Positions 27,137 through 35,237 of a stretch of 64,000 nucleotides of DNA are shown here, piece by piece. Made by a program: the position numbers and the translations under genes. How positions within the stretch are numbered: position 1 is the stretch's first letter; each line of letters starts with the position of its first letter. This DNA is from Zhihengliuella sp. (GTDB lineage Bacteria; Actinomycetota; Actinomycetes; Actinomycetales; Micrococcaceae): positions 62,001 through 126,000 of the forward strand of contig NZ_JAPSJL010000009.1 in the NCBI RefSeq assembly GCF_031178195.1, written 5' to 3'. Under the pieces are notes generated by a model. That model was not told the origin of the DNA. It made no database searches and worked only from the letters and a program-made list of their open reading frames with translations.

Positions 27137-27853
27137 ATGAGCGCAGGAGGAGTCCTGTTGGAGGCCCCGGGCCCGAGCGTAGACTGGGCGGCGATGACCG
27201 ACTCAACAGATGGCCTGATCACCGCCGACTCCGACGGCGCCGCGGCGGAGACCGACGCCGAGCGGGATGCCCGGTTCGAGGCCGACGCGCTGCAGTACGT
27301 GGACCAGTTGTACTCGGCCGCGCTGCGCATGGCACGGAATCCCAGCGACGCCGAGGACCTGGTCCAGGAGGCGTACGCCAAGGCCTACTCCGCGTTCCAC
27401 CAGTACAAGCCGGGGACCAACCTCAAGGCCTGGCTCTACCGGATCCTGACCAACACGTACATCAACCTCTACCGGAAGCGGCAGCGCGAGCCGCAGCGCT
27501 CCAGCACCGACACGGTGGAGGAGTGGCAGATGGCCCAGGCCGCCGAGCACACGTCCACGGGACTGCGCTCGGCCGAGGCGGAGGCCCTGGACCACCTGCC
27601 GGACTCCGCGGTGAAGGACGCGCTGGCCGCCATTCCGGAGGAATTCCGGCTCGCGGTCTACTTCACGGACGTCGAGGGGTACGCCTACAAGGAGGTCGCC
27701 GAGATCCTCGGCGTGCCGATCGGCACCGTCATGTCGCGCCTCCACCGCGGGCGCAAGCAGCTGCGCGAGCTCCTGGCCGACTACGCGGCGGAGCGCGGGC
27801 TGGGGCGGAGCAGCGGCAAAAAGACCACGGGCACTGAGCAGGAGAAGAAGTAA
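27137..27853 (+). CDS. sigR: Thiol-stress sigma factor SigR/SigH type (group IV)
   Basis: An ECF sigma factor. The core starts at ATG 27194 (219 residues) just after a TAGACT box (27180-27185), while ATG 27137 with GAGG at 5 nt gives a 238-residue form. Region 2 (about 25-95 of the core) includes [10 protein letters not shown] and [12 protein letters not shown]; region 4 (about 140-205) includes P-E-E-F-R and [18 protein letters not shown]. This is the SigR/SigH subtype paired with a zinc anti-sigma factor. The stop overlaps rsrA by one base (TAATG). The two starts fit a stable constitutive form and a longer induced form. Confidence 0.92.
   Translation: MSAGGVLLEAPGPSVDWAAMTDSTDGLITADSDGAAAETDAERDARFEADALQYVDQLYSAALRMARNPSDAEDLVQEAYAKAYSAFHQYKPGTNLKAWLYRILTNTYINLYRKRQREPQRSSTDTVEEWQMAQAAEHTSTGLRSAEAEALDHLPDSAVKDALAAIPEEFRLAVYFTDVEGYAYKEVAEILGVPIGTVMSRLHRGRKQLRELLADYAAERGLGRSSGKKTTGTEQEKK
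27180..27185 (+). promoter_or_regulatory. Second sigR promoter -10 (housekeeping)
   Basis: TAGACT ends 8 nt before ATG 27194. It would produce a leaderless or near-leaderless message for the short sigma form. Confidence 0.5.
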
Positions 27854-28119
27854 TGGGCGACTGCAACTCGCTGGGCGATTGCGATGACACGCGCATCGAG
27901 CGCCTCTATGAGTACCTGGACGGCGCGCTGTCCAAGGAGGACCTCAACGATGTGCGGCGCCACCTCGAGCATTGCTCGGAGTGCGCGCAGGAGTACGACC
28001 TCGAGTGCATCATCCGCTCGGTGGTGAAGCGCAGCTGCACGGATACGGCGCCGCAGACGCTCAAGAGCCGCATCATGATGCGGATCAGCGAGATCCGGAT
28101 CGAGGTCGGCCACGGCTGA
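27853..28119 (+). CDS. rsrA: Zinc-binding redox-sensing anti-sigma factor RsrA
   Basis: An 88-residue ZAS-family anti-sigma factor that holds SigR inactive until its thiols are oxidised. The H-x3-C-x2-C zinc motif is H37, C41, C44, with further cysteines at 4, 10, 52 and 62. This pattern closely parallels Streptomyces RsrA, where residues near 11, 41 and 44 form the switch. The ATG shares a base with the sigR stop, so the two are made in a coupled ratio. A strong bidirectional hairpin follows. Confidence 0.93.
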   Translation: MGDCNSLGDCDDTRIERLYEYLDGALSKEDLNDVRRHLEHCSECAQEYDLECIIRSVVKRSCTDTAPQTLKSRIMMRISEIRIEVGHG

Positions 28120-28169
28120 TGTACCGAGGCGGCTGCCTCGGCCTGTTACCGCAGGGCTCGCTGCAACGA

Positions 28170-28206
28170 AGGAGGCCGGCACCAGTCGAACTGGTGCCGG
28201 CCTCCT
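28170..28206. terminator. Bidirectional terminator between rsrA and bL37
   Basis: A perfect 17-bp stem (A + GGAGGCCGGCACCAGT and complement) with a 3-nt loop CGA lies between the convergent genes and would serve both strands. No T-tract is present. Confidence 0.75.
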
Positions 28207-28244
28207 GTGCTTCGCGGCGGGAACGCTCCCGCCGGACGCGTCGA

Positions 28245-28319
28245 CTAGCTGTTGGGACGCTTGCCGTGGTTCGCCCCGCCACGCTTGCGGTCGCGACGCT
28301 TGCGAGCTCGCTTGCTCAT
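28245..28319 (-). CDS. 50S ribosomal protein bL37 (24 residues)
   Basis: A 24-residue highly basic peptide, M-S-K-R-A-R-K-R-R-D-R-K followed by a Gly pair and ending A-N-H-G-K-R-P-N-S. This closely matches mycobacterial bL37, a small actinobacterial large-subunit protein with the same R-x-R-K-K-R-D-R-K opening and A-N-H-G-K-R-P-N ending. GAAGGAG lies 5 nt ahead of the ATG. It is too short for ordinary gene-length filters. Identity comes from near-complete similarity over its length. Confidence 0.9.
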   Translation of the reverse strand: MSKRARKRRDRKRGGANHGKRPNS

Positions 28320-28406
28320 GGTGACTCCTTCGTTCGAGGTTTCATCCGAAAAGGACTGCCCATTAGTCTTCCATACCGGTCGGGCCCGGCCTAACGCAGG
28401 GCCGGC

Positions 28407-29012
28407 TCAGCCGGCGGTCGGCTCGGCCAGGCCGAGCCACTGATACCAGCCGCGATGCAGGACCAACCACGCCACGAGGCCGTGCCCCGCCTGGCCCGGC
28501 ACACCGGAGTTGGCCGCCAGGTCCGATCGCCACTGCTGGTGGTTTTGGAGCGGCGAGAAGGTATCGACGAACGCGTGGTGGCGGCGGCTGGTGACATCGG
28601 CGTAGGCGGCTGAGAGCTCGGCCAGACGGGCGTTGCGCTCGGCGTCGAGGCTCGGGGGAGGCCCCACCACCAGGGCCTTGATGCTCGCCTGCGAGGCCGC
28701 GTCGAGGATGTTGGCCAGATTCAGCCGGCTGCGGGCCGTCGAGAGGTCCTCGTCGAGATCGGCGTCGGAGAGAGCGATGACCACGCGATTCTCGGCCGCT
28801 TCGGAGAACCGCGGCCCTGCCTCGGCCAACCAGCGCTGCGCGAGCGCCTCGGTGCCCTCCCGCGGCGCCGCCAGCTGGAAGCTCTCGATCCTGACGTCGT
28901 CGTTCTGGGTGCGGGCCAGGACGCGGCCGTACCAGCCGAGCGCCCGCGGGTCCCCGTGCCCGGCCAGCAGTTCGTCGCCGACCGCGACGAGGCGGATGAT
29001 GCGCTGTTCCAC
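28407..29012 (-). CDS. SGNH/GDSL-like protein with altered nucleophile motif
   Basis: A 201-residue protein with a GDSL-hydrolase-like opening V-A-V-G-D-E-L-L-A-G-H-G-D-P-R-A-L-G-W and a C-terminal block with a conserved-looking H (Q-A-G-H-G-L-V-A-W). The motif that normally reads G-D-S has Glu in place of the catalytic Ser, so esterase activity is doubtful. A G-P-P-P-S block resembles SGNH block III. The GTG follows AAAGG at 6 nt. Function unknown; a divergent enzyme or a binding protein are both possible. Confidence 0.7.
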   Translation of the reverse strand: MEQRIIRLVAVGDELLAGHGDPRALGWYGRVLARTQNDDVRIESFQLAAPREGTEALAQRWLAEAGPRFSEAAENRVVIALSDADLDEDLSTARSRLNLANILDAASQASIKALVVGPPPSLDAERNARLAELSAAYADVTSRRHHAFVDTFSPLQNHQQWRSDLAANSGVPGQAGHGLVAWLVLHRGWYQWLGLAEPTAG

Positions 29013-29095
29013 GAATGACCTTTCTGGTGGGGTAAGGGCAACCCTAGCAACGCGCCCTGTTAATCGAGTGATCCGGTCGGGGACCGACTCGGACC

Positions 29096-29133
29096 ACGAG
29101 GGGGACGGACGCGGCTGCGTCCGTCCCCCTCGT
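29096..29133 (-). terminator. Terminator hairpin after kgd
   Basis: A perfect 17-bp stem (ACGAGGGGGACGGACGC and complement) with loop GGCT lies 12 nt beyond the kgd stop. There is no T-tract. Confidence 0.75.
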
Positions 29134-29144
29134 TGCCGTGCGTG

Positions 29145-32100
29145 CTATCCCTGGTGGGAGAACACCTGGTTGAGTAGTGTGGCCTGCTCGACCTCGTGCC
29201 GCTTGTGCGAGCCCGCCGCCGTGGAGGCGGAGGCCGGACGCGCGGCGAGGTGGAGCTCCCGGTCGAGCTCGTCGGCCAGGCTCAGGCCGATGAACGGCCA
29301 GGGGCCCTGGTTCTGCGGCTCGTCCTGGGCCCAGACGACGTCGGCGTTCGGGTACTTCGCCAACTCCGCCCGGATCTCGTCGACGGGGAGCGGGTAGAGC
29401 TGCTCCACGCGGACGATCGCGATGGTCCCGTCCTCGGCCTTCTTCCGCGCGGCCGCCAGATCGTAGTACAGGCGACCGGAGACCAGCACGACGCGCTTGA
29501 CCTTGCCCGCGTCCAGCTCGCCGGCGTCCGGGATGACCTTCTGGAACTCGCCCTGCGTGAATTCCTCCACCGAGGAGGCCGCCGCCTTCAGGCGCAGCAG
29601 CTGCTTCGGAGTGAACACCACCAGCGGCTTGCGCGGACGGGCGTAGGCCTGGCGGCGCAGGAGGTGGAAGTGGTTGGCCCCCGTGGTCGGGTTGGCGACG
29701 ACCATGTTGTCCTCGGCGCACATCTGGAGGAAGCGCTCGATCCGGGCGGAGGAGTGATCCGGTCCCTGGCCCTCGTAGCCGTGCGGCAGCAGGAGGACCA
29801 CCGACGAGCGCTGGCCCCACTTCTGCTCGGCGGAGGAGATGAACTCGTCGATGACCGTCTGGGCGCCATTGACGAAGTCGCCGAACTGCGCCTCCCAGAG
29901 CACCAGAGTGTCCGGGCGCTCGACGGAGTAGCCGTACTCGAAGCCCATCGCCGCGTACTCGCTGAGCAGCGAGTCGTAGATGCGCACGTTCGCCTGGTCA
30001 TCGGAGAGGTGCTGCAGCGGCATCCACTCCTCGCCGTTGGAGCGGTCGTGGAAGACGGCATGGCGCTGGACGAAGGTGCCGCGGCGCGAGTCCTGGCCGG
30101 CGAGTCGCACCTGCACGCCCTCCATGGCCAGCGAGCCGAACGCGGCCATCTCCGCGAAGCCCCAGTCGATGCCGCCCTCGGTGGCCATCTTGTGACGGCG
30201 CTCCAGGAGGGCCTTCAGCTTCGGGTGGACCGTGAAGGTCTCCGGGATCTCGACGTGGACCTCGCCGATCCGCGCCAGGGTCTGCGGGCTGATGGCGGTC
30301 GAGTGGGGGCTCGCCACACCCTCGTCGCGCTGCGAGTCCGGCAGCTCGAGATCGTTGATCGTCCCGTCGGCGTTGATGACCGGGATCGGGGACGTCTGGG
30401 CAGCGTGCGTCTCCGAGAAGACGCGCTCCAGACGCTCCTGGTAGTCGCGCAGCGCCTGGTCGGCCTCCTCCTGCGTGATGTCGCCGCGGCCGACGAGGGC
30501 CTCGGTGTACAGCTTGCGGGTGGAGCGCTTCGCCTCGATGAGGTTGTACATCATGGGCTGGGTCATCGAGGGGTCGTCGCCCTCGTTGTGGCCGCGGCGG
30601 CGGTAGCACACGAGGTCGATGACGACGTCCTTGTTGAACTTCTCGCGGTACTTGAACGCGAACTGCGCCACCCGGACCACGGCCTCGGGGTCGTCGCCGT
30701 TGACGTGGAAGACCGGCGCCTGGATCATCTTGGCCACGTCGGTGGAGTACACGGACGAGCGCGACGACGTCGGCGCCGTCGTGAAGCCGACCTGGTTGTT
30801 CACGACGACGTGGATGGTGCCCCCGGTCCGGTAGCCGCGCAGCTGCGACAGGTTCAGGGTCTCGGCGACCACGCCCTGCCCGGCGAAGGCGGCGTCGCCG
30901 TGCACGAGGATCGGCAGGACGGAGAACCCGTCGCTGCCCTTGTTCAGGCGATCCTGCTTGGCCCGGGCGATGCCCTCGAGCACCGGGTTCACGGCCTCCA
31001 GGTGCGACGGGTTCGCCGCCAGGTACACCTTGGTCTCGTTGCCGTGGTCCGAGACGTACTTGCCCTCGGTGCCCAGGTGGTACTTGACGTCGCCGGAGCC
31101 CTGCACCGAGCCGGGCACCTGCGTGCCCTCGAACTCGCGGAAGACCTGGGCGTAGGTCTTGCCGGCGATGTTGGTCAGCACATTGAGGCGGCCACGGTGG
31201 GCCATGCCGATGGTGACCTCGTCCAGGCCCTGGTCGGCGGCGTCGGAGATGATCGCGTCCAGCAGCGGGATCAGCGACTCCCCGCCCTCCAGGGAGAACC
31301 GCTTCTGGCCGACGAACTTCGTCTGCAGGAACGTCTCGAACGCCTCGGCGGCATTGAGCTTGCCCAGGATGCGCAGCTGCTCCTCGCGCGTCGGCTTGGA
31401 GTACTCGTGCTCCAGCTCCGACTGGAACCAGTCGCGCTCCTCGGGATCCTGGATGTGCATGTACTCGATGCCGGTGGTGCGGCAGTAGGAGTCGCGCAGG
31501 ACGCCCAGGATCTTGCGCAGCTTCAGGCGCGGCTTGCCGCCGAATCCGCCCGTGACCCACTCGCGGTCCAGGTCCCACAGGGTCAGGCCGTAGGTCTGGA
31601 TGTCCAGGTCCGGGTGCCGGCGCTGGACGTACTCGAGCGGGTTCGTGTCGGCCATCAGGTGGCCGCGGACGCGGTAGGCGTGGATCAGCTGCTGGATGCG
31701 CGCGATCTTGTTGACCTCGAGCTCCACGTCGACCTGGTTGTCGGCGACCCAGCGCACTGGCTCGTACGGGATGCGGAGCGCCTCGAAGATCTCGTCGTAG
31801 AAGCCCTGCTCGCCCAGGAGCAGGCTCTCGACGATGCGCAGGAACTCGCCCGAGCCGGCGCCCTGGATGACGCGGTGGTCATAGGTGGAGGTGAGGGTGA
31901 TGATCTTGCCGATGCCCTGGTTGGCGATCGTCTTCTCCGCGGCGCCGCGGAACTCGGCGGGGTACTCGAGCGCGCCGACGCCGACGATCGTGGCCTGCCC
32001 CTTGGACAGCCGCGGGACGGAGTGGACGGTGCCGATGCCGCCGGGATTGGTCAGCGAGACCGTGGTCCCCGCGTAGTCGTCGGCGGTCAGCTTGTTGGCG

Positions 32101-32999
32101 CGGGCGCGGCGGATCAGGTCCTCGTACCCGTTCCAGTACTCGGTGAAGTTGAGCGTCTCGGCCTTCTTGAGGTTCGGGACCGCCAGCATGCGGGTGCCGT
32201 CCGGCTTGGGGAGGTCGATCGCGATGCCGAAGTTCACGTGCGCGGGCTGGACGGCGGCGGGCTTGCCGTCGATCTCGGCGTAGGTCACGTTCTGCGACGG
32301 GAAGAGCTTCAGCGCGCGGACGACGGCGAAGCCGATCAGGTGTGTGAAGGAGACCTTGCCTCCGCGAGCCCGGGCGAGGTGGTTGTTGATGACGATGCGG
32401 TTGTCGATCAGGGCCTTGGCGGGCACGGCGCGCACGGTCGTAGCGGTGGGGACCGTCAGCGATGCCTCCATATTGGTGACGATCGCCTTGGCCGGACCGC
32501 GCAGCGGCGAGACCTTGTCCTCCTCCGTCGACTCGACGGGCTCGGACTTGGGGAGTTCGGCCGGGATCGGGGCGGCCTTGGCCGGCTTCTTGGCCTCCTC
32601 CTTCGGAGCCTCCCCCTGAGAGGACTCGCCCTGGGCAGCCGGGTCCTTCGCTCCGGCGTCGCCCGTGCCGGGCTCGCTGGGGACCCGGTCGGCGGAGCGT
32701 CCGGCGGTGGACTCGCTCGAGGCATCGGCAGTGCTGGTCGTCGAGTCGACGACGCGTGCGTGGGTCGCGGCCGCACGCGGGGCGGCGTCCCGCGGCTCCT
32801 TCGCCGGTTCAGCCGCGGCCGGCGTCGCCGCGTCCCGGTTCGGGGCGCCGTCCTCGCCGTCCTCGAACGATTCGAAGATGTCCCACCACTTCTTGTCGAC
32901 CGAGTTCTTGTCCTCGCGGTACTGCTGGTACAGCTCCTCGACAAGCCACTCGTTGCCTCCGAATTCCTCCGTCAGCTGGTGGTGCGGTTGATCTGGCAC
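29145..32999 (-). CDS. kgd: Multifunctional 2-oxoglutarate decarboxylase/dehydrogenase E1-E2
   Basis: A 1284-residue TCA-cycle enzyme of the actinobacterial KGD type. A short E1 N-terminal motif (about 10-40, E-W-L-V-E-E-L-Y) and an Ala/Glu-rich linker lead to an E2-type acyltransferase domain (about 175-410, with T-Y-D-H-R-V-I-Q-G-A), then the ThDP-dependent E1 domains with M-A-H-R-G-R-L-N-V-L and G-D-A-A-F-A-G-Q-G-V. No lipoyl domain is present, as known for this family, so a lipoylated E2 must come from elsewhere. The GTG at 32999 has GAAGAGG about 10 nt upstream; the 17-residue extension to 33050 is less likely. Confidence 0.95.
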   Translation of the reverse strand: MPDQPHHQLTEEFGGNEWLVEELYQQYREDKNSVDKKWWDIFESFEDGEDGAPNRDAATPAAAEPAKEPRDAAPRAAATHARVVDSTTSTADASSESTAGRSADRVPSEPGTGDAGAKDPAAQGESSQGEAPKEEAKKPAKAAPIPAELPKSEPVESTEEDKVSPLRGPAKAIVTNMEASLTVPTATTVRAVPAKALIDNRIVINNHLARARGGKVSFTHLIGFAVVRALKLFPSQNVTYAEIDGKPAAVQPAHVNFGIAIDLPKPDGTRMLAVPNLKKAETLNFTEYWNGYEDLIRRARANKLTADDYAGTTVSLTNPGGIGTVHSVPRLSKGQATIVGVGALEYPAEFRGAAEKTIANQGIGKIITLTSTYDHRVIQGAGSGEFLRIVESLLLGEQGFYDEIFEALRIPYEPVRWVADNQVDVELEVNKIARIQQLIHAYRVRGHLMADTNPLEYVQRRHPDLDIQTYGLTLWDLDREWVTGGFGGKPRLKLRKILGVLRDSYCRTTGIEYMHIQDPEERDWFQSELEHEYSKPTREEQLRILGKLNAAEAFETFLQTKFVGQKRFSLEGGESLIPLLDAIISDAADQGLDEVTIGMAHRGRLNVLTNIAGKTYAQVFREFEGTQVPGSVQGSGDVKYHLGTEGKYVSDHGNETKVYLAANPSHLEAVNPVLEGIARAKQDRLNKGSDGFSVLPILVHGDAAFAGQGVVAETLNLSQLRGYRTGGTIHVVVNNQVGFTTAPTSSRSSVYSTDVAKMIQAPVFHVNGDDPEAVVRVAQFAFKYREKFNKDVVIDLVCYRRRGHNEGDDPSMTQPMMYNLIEAKRSTRKLYTEALVGRGDITQEEADQALRDYQERLERVFSETHAAQTSPIPVINADGTINDLELPDSQRDEGVASPHSTAISPQTLARIGEVHVEIPETFTVHPKLKALLERRHKMATEGGIDWGFAEMAAFGSLAMEGVQVRLAGQDSRRGTFVQRHAVFHDRSNGEEWMPLQHLSDDQANVRIYDSLLSEYAAMGFEYGYSVERPDTLVLWEAQFGDFVNGAQTVIDEFISSAEQKWGQRSSVVLLLPHGYEGQGPDHSSARIERFLQMCAEDNMVVANPTTGANHFHLLRRQAYARPRKPLVVFTPKQLLRLKAAASSVEEFTQGEFQKVIPDAGELDAGKVKRVVLVSGRLYYDLAAARKKAEDGTIAIVRVEQLYPLPVDEIRAELAKYPNADVVWAQDEPQNQGPWPFIGLSLADELDRELHLAARPASASTAAGSHKRHEVEQATLLNQVFSHQG

Positions 33000-33186
33000 G
33001 TTGATACGCCTCTTCCCTGGGTTGCCTCGCCGCAAGCACCGCGCGGTCATGCCGCCACAGTGCAGTTTTGGACCTCGAGCCAGTCTAGTGACAATCGCGG
33101 CGCCGTTGCGAATCCCCCAGGGGACGATCGGCCGGAGGCGTTTCCCCCTGCGACGAGCGGTCCCGCGGCACTCGCTGCCCGGCTTG

Positions 33187-34002
33187 TCAGGCGCGCTCGG
33201 CCGGCTCCGAGGGGCCTGCCCCGTCGTCGTGCTCCGGCGTGTCGCGCGGCGGGCGGTCCGAAGGCGAGGGGTAGGGCGAGGGGGAGGGGGAGAGTGCCTC
33301 GTCGAGGGCGGCCAGTAGCCGGGCCTCCCCGATGACGCGGAAGTGCCCCATGGACTCGAGCTCGATGTTCACCGCGCCGGGAAGCCGGCTGCCGCCGGGG
33401 ATGTGCGGGTCGAAGCTGCTGTAGACGCTGGTGATGCGCTGGTTGACGTGCAGGTTCTCCCGCAGCTGGCGCAGCGTGGCGTTCCGGGGCGAGAAGGCCC
33501 GGATGCTCGGCGCGAGGAAGAAGTCCGCGTACACCGACCCGGAGAAGGGGGAGTTCACGGCGACGAGCCGGGCCACCCGGTCGCCGGCCCCCGGCATCGT
33601 CATGAGGTACTTGCCGATCAGCCCGCCCTTGCTGTGCGCGACGAGGACCACGTCCCGGAGCTCCTGCTCCTCCAGGTAGTCCTTCACGAGCGCGGCCATC
33701 GCGGGAACGGTGCCGCGGTTGTAGCCGAGCTTGGAGACGACGTGCACCGGGTGCCCTGCCCGGTGGAGGTGCTCGGCGACGGGGTGCATGAACTGCCAGT
33801 TCTCGTAGATCCCCGGCAGGAGGACCACGGGTGGCTTCGAGGATCCCTCCGGGCGCCGCGCGTAGGCCGCGGCCTCGCGCCGGAACAGGAAGCCATGCAC
33901 CTGCCAGTAGCCGACGTACGCGTAGTCCAGGGCCCAGGCCCACCCGAGCCGGACGCGTCTGCGGAGCCATCGCAGGGGCCCGCGGCCGGCGCGGCCCCTC
34001 AC
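33187..34002 (-). CDS. Alpha/beta hydrolase, lipase-like
   Basis: A 271-residue esterase/lipase-like protein. P-P-V-V-L-L-P-G-I-Y-E-N-W holds the oxyanion-hole region, V-A-H-S-K-G-G-L-I-G-K-Y the nucleophile elbow (Ser), and M-G-H-F-R the likely catalytic His. A Ser/Pro-rich tail (S-P-S-P-Y-P-S-P) follows. The GTG at 34002 lies in a GTGA overlap with the upstream hydrolase, so the two are co-translated. The longer open frame reaching 34764 lies inside that gene and is rejected. Substrate unknown; cytosolic, as no signal peptide is seen. Confidence 0.82.
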   Translation of the reverse strand: MRGRAGRGPLRWLRRRVRLGWAWALDYAYVGYWQVHGFLFRREAAAYARRPEGSSKPPVVLLPGIYENWQFMHPVAEHLHRAGHPVHVVSKLGYNRGTVPAMAALVKDYLEEQELRDVVLVAHSKGGLIGKYLMTMPGAGDRVARLVAVNSPFSGSVYADFFLAPSIRAFSPRNATLRQLRENLHVNQRITSVYSSFDPHIPGGSRLPGAVNIELESMGHFRVIGEARLLAALDEALSPSPSPYPSPSDRPPRDTPEHDDGAGPSEPAERA

Positions 34003-34793
34003 AAGGCCTCCGGCAGGCAGATCCGGGCGACGGCCCCCGGGCTCCCGTGCATCGCCACATGTGCCTCGCCGGGGATCTCCGCCACCTGCGCGGCCGGGCT
34101 GGACAGCCGCAGCCGCTCCAGCCACGCCAGCGGTGCGATCGGGTCCCGCTCGCCACGGATCAGGCGCACCGGGCCGTGCACCCGCTCCAGGGTCTCCTCG
34201 AGGCGATGCGCAAGCATCGGCCGGAGCGTGCGGAAGTACCAGACGGGGCCGGCGCGGAAGTAGTCGGAGAGCACGACGGCGTTGGCCGCTGCGGACTCGT
34301 GCAGCATGTCCTGGGCCAGCCGGAGTCCCTGGCGCAGCGCCGTGCGCTCCCGATCGTTCGTGGTGGGGCCCAGCAGCACCAGCGACCGGGCCAGCCCGGG
34401 GTGCCGGGCGGCGGCCTCGGCCGCGACCTGGCAGCCCATGGACTGCCCGACGAGGACGACGTCGGAGATGCCGGCCCGGCGCAGGGCCTCGGCGGCGGCG
34501 TCGGCGAACTCGGGGATGGCGAGGGTCCGGCCCGGCTTCGGCATGGAGCCGAAACCGGGGAGCTCGATCGCGTGCACCGCGGTCCGCTCGGCGAGCACGG
34601 CCGCCAGCGGTTCGAAGTACCGCGGCGAGACGCCGATCCCGTGGATCAGGACTACGGGCGGCACCGATCCGCGGCGGGTGCCCGCGGAGACGAGACCGAC
34701 CAGGAGGTCGCCGACGGCGACGCGAGTCCTGCGGTCCCAGGGCCCTCGCGGCGACCTCCGCCATCGTGAGTACGCTCTCGGCAAAGTCGTCAT
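33999..34793 (-). CDS. Alpha/beta fold hydrolase (MenH/esterase type)
   Basis: A 264-residue alpha/beta hydrolase. H-G-I-G-V-S-P (oxyanion), G-Q-S-M-G-C-Q (nucleophile Ser), G-E-R-D-P-I (Asp) and G-E-A-H-V-A-M (His) complete a catalytic triad. The ATG at 34793 is preceded by TAGTCT (34799-34804) 5 nt away, a likely -10 box, so a near-leaderless message is likely. The first gene of a two-hydrolase unit. Substrate is not recognisable from sequence. Confidence 0.85.
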   Translation of the reverse strand: MTTLPRAYSRWRRSPRGPWDRRTRVAVGDLLVGLVSAGTRRGSVPPVVLIHGIGVSPRYFEPLAAVLAERTAVHAIELPGFGSMPKPGRTLAIPEFADAAAEALRRAGISDVVLVGQSMGCQVAAEAAARHPGLARSLVLLGPTTNDRERTALRQGLRLAQDMLHESAAANAVVLSDYFRAGPVWYFRTLRPMLAHRLEETLERVHGPVRLIRGERDPIAPLAWLERLRLSSPAAQVAEIPGEAHVAMHGSPGAVARICLPEAL

Positions 34794-34960
34794 GCTCCAG
34801 ACTAGGCTCCCCGGGCCGGCTCCGCAGGGCCAGGCCGGCGCGTGGCTCGCGCGGCGCCGCAGCCCGGGCGGGCTCCGCGGGCCCGCCGGCAGGGTCTGCG
34901 GGCCGGGCACGACCGGACCGGCCGTGTCATGGACGTCTGCGGGGTGCCCGGGTCTGCCTC

Positions 34961-34966
34961 TAGACT
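34961..34966 (+). promoter_or_regulatory. -10 box ahead of the leader ORF and CNNM genes
   Basis: TAGACT would start transcription near 34973, three nt before ATG 34976. Confidence 0.4.
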
Positions 34967-34975
34967 GGAGGCCTT

Positions 34976-35236
34976 ATGGACAGTCACTCTCTTGGCCGGC
35001 CCGTCGCTACCGTAAAGGGTGCGCGAAGTGCCGGCATCGCCCCAGTCTCTGTTTCTCACCACCCCGCCTCCCCTCGACCCGACGCCGATGCCGCGACCGG
35101 TCGCCCGGTCCCGTCGTCGGACGCGGAGGCTGCGGCACCCTCCAGCGGTGCGCAGGACCCCGCCGGGGACGCGTCCGGCTCGGAGCCCTCCCAACGGGTC
35201 CAGCCCGCATCCGCCGGCCCTCGGGGGGAGTGCTGA
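34976..35236 (+). CDS. Possible leader peptide upstream of CNNM operon
   Basis: An 86-residue open frame, rich in Ala, Pro, Ser and Gly, with no helix, domain or motif. It starts 9 nt after a -10 box with no Shine-Dalgarno, so it would be translated leaderlessly. Its TGA is separated by one base from the CNNM ATG (TGA-G-ATG), the geometry of translational coupling. Third-position G/C preference is present but weaker than in neighbours. It may be a regulatory leader or chance. Confidence 0.3.
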   Translation: MDSHSLGRPVATVKGARSAGIAPVSVSHHPASPRPDADAATGRPVPSSDAEAAAPSSGAQDPAGDASGSEPSQRVQPASAGPRGEC

Positions 35237-35237
35237 G

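Larger units (their letters stand above)
34794..35237. other. Gap between hydrolase and CNNM genes
   Basis: This 444-bp stretch holds the divergent start of the alpha/beta hydrolase on the left, a TAGACT -10-like box (34961-34966), and one open frame of 86 codons (34976-35236) that ends one base before the CNNM ATG. Nothing else was recognised. Confidence 0.4.

Noticed and set aside
29196-33335. 1379-codon open frame opposite kgd
   Set aside because: Antisense shadow with no domain. The kgd strand shows full catalytic motifs.
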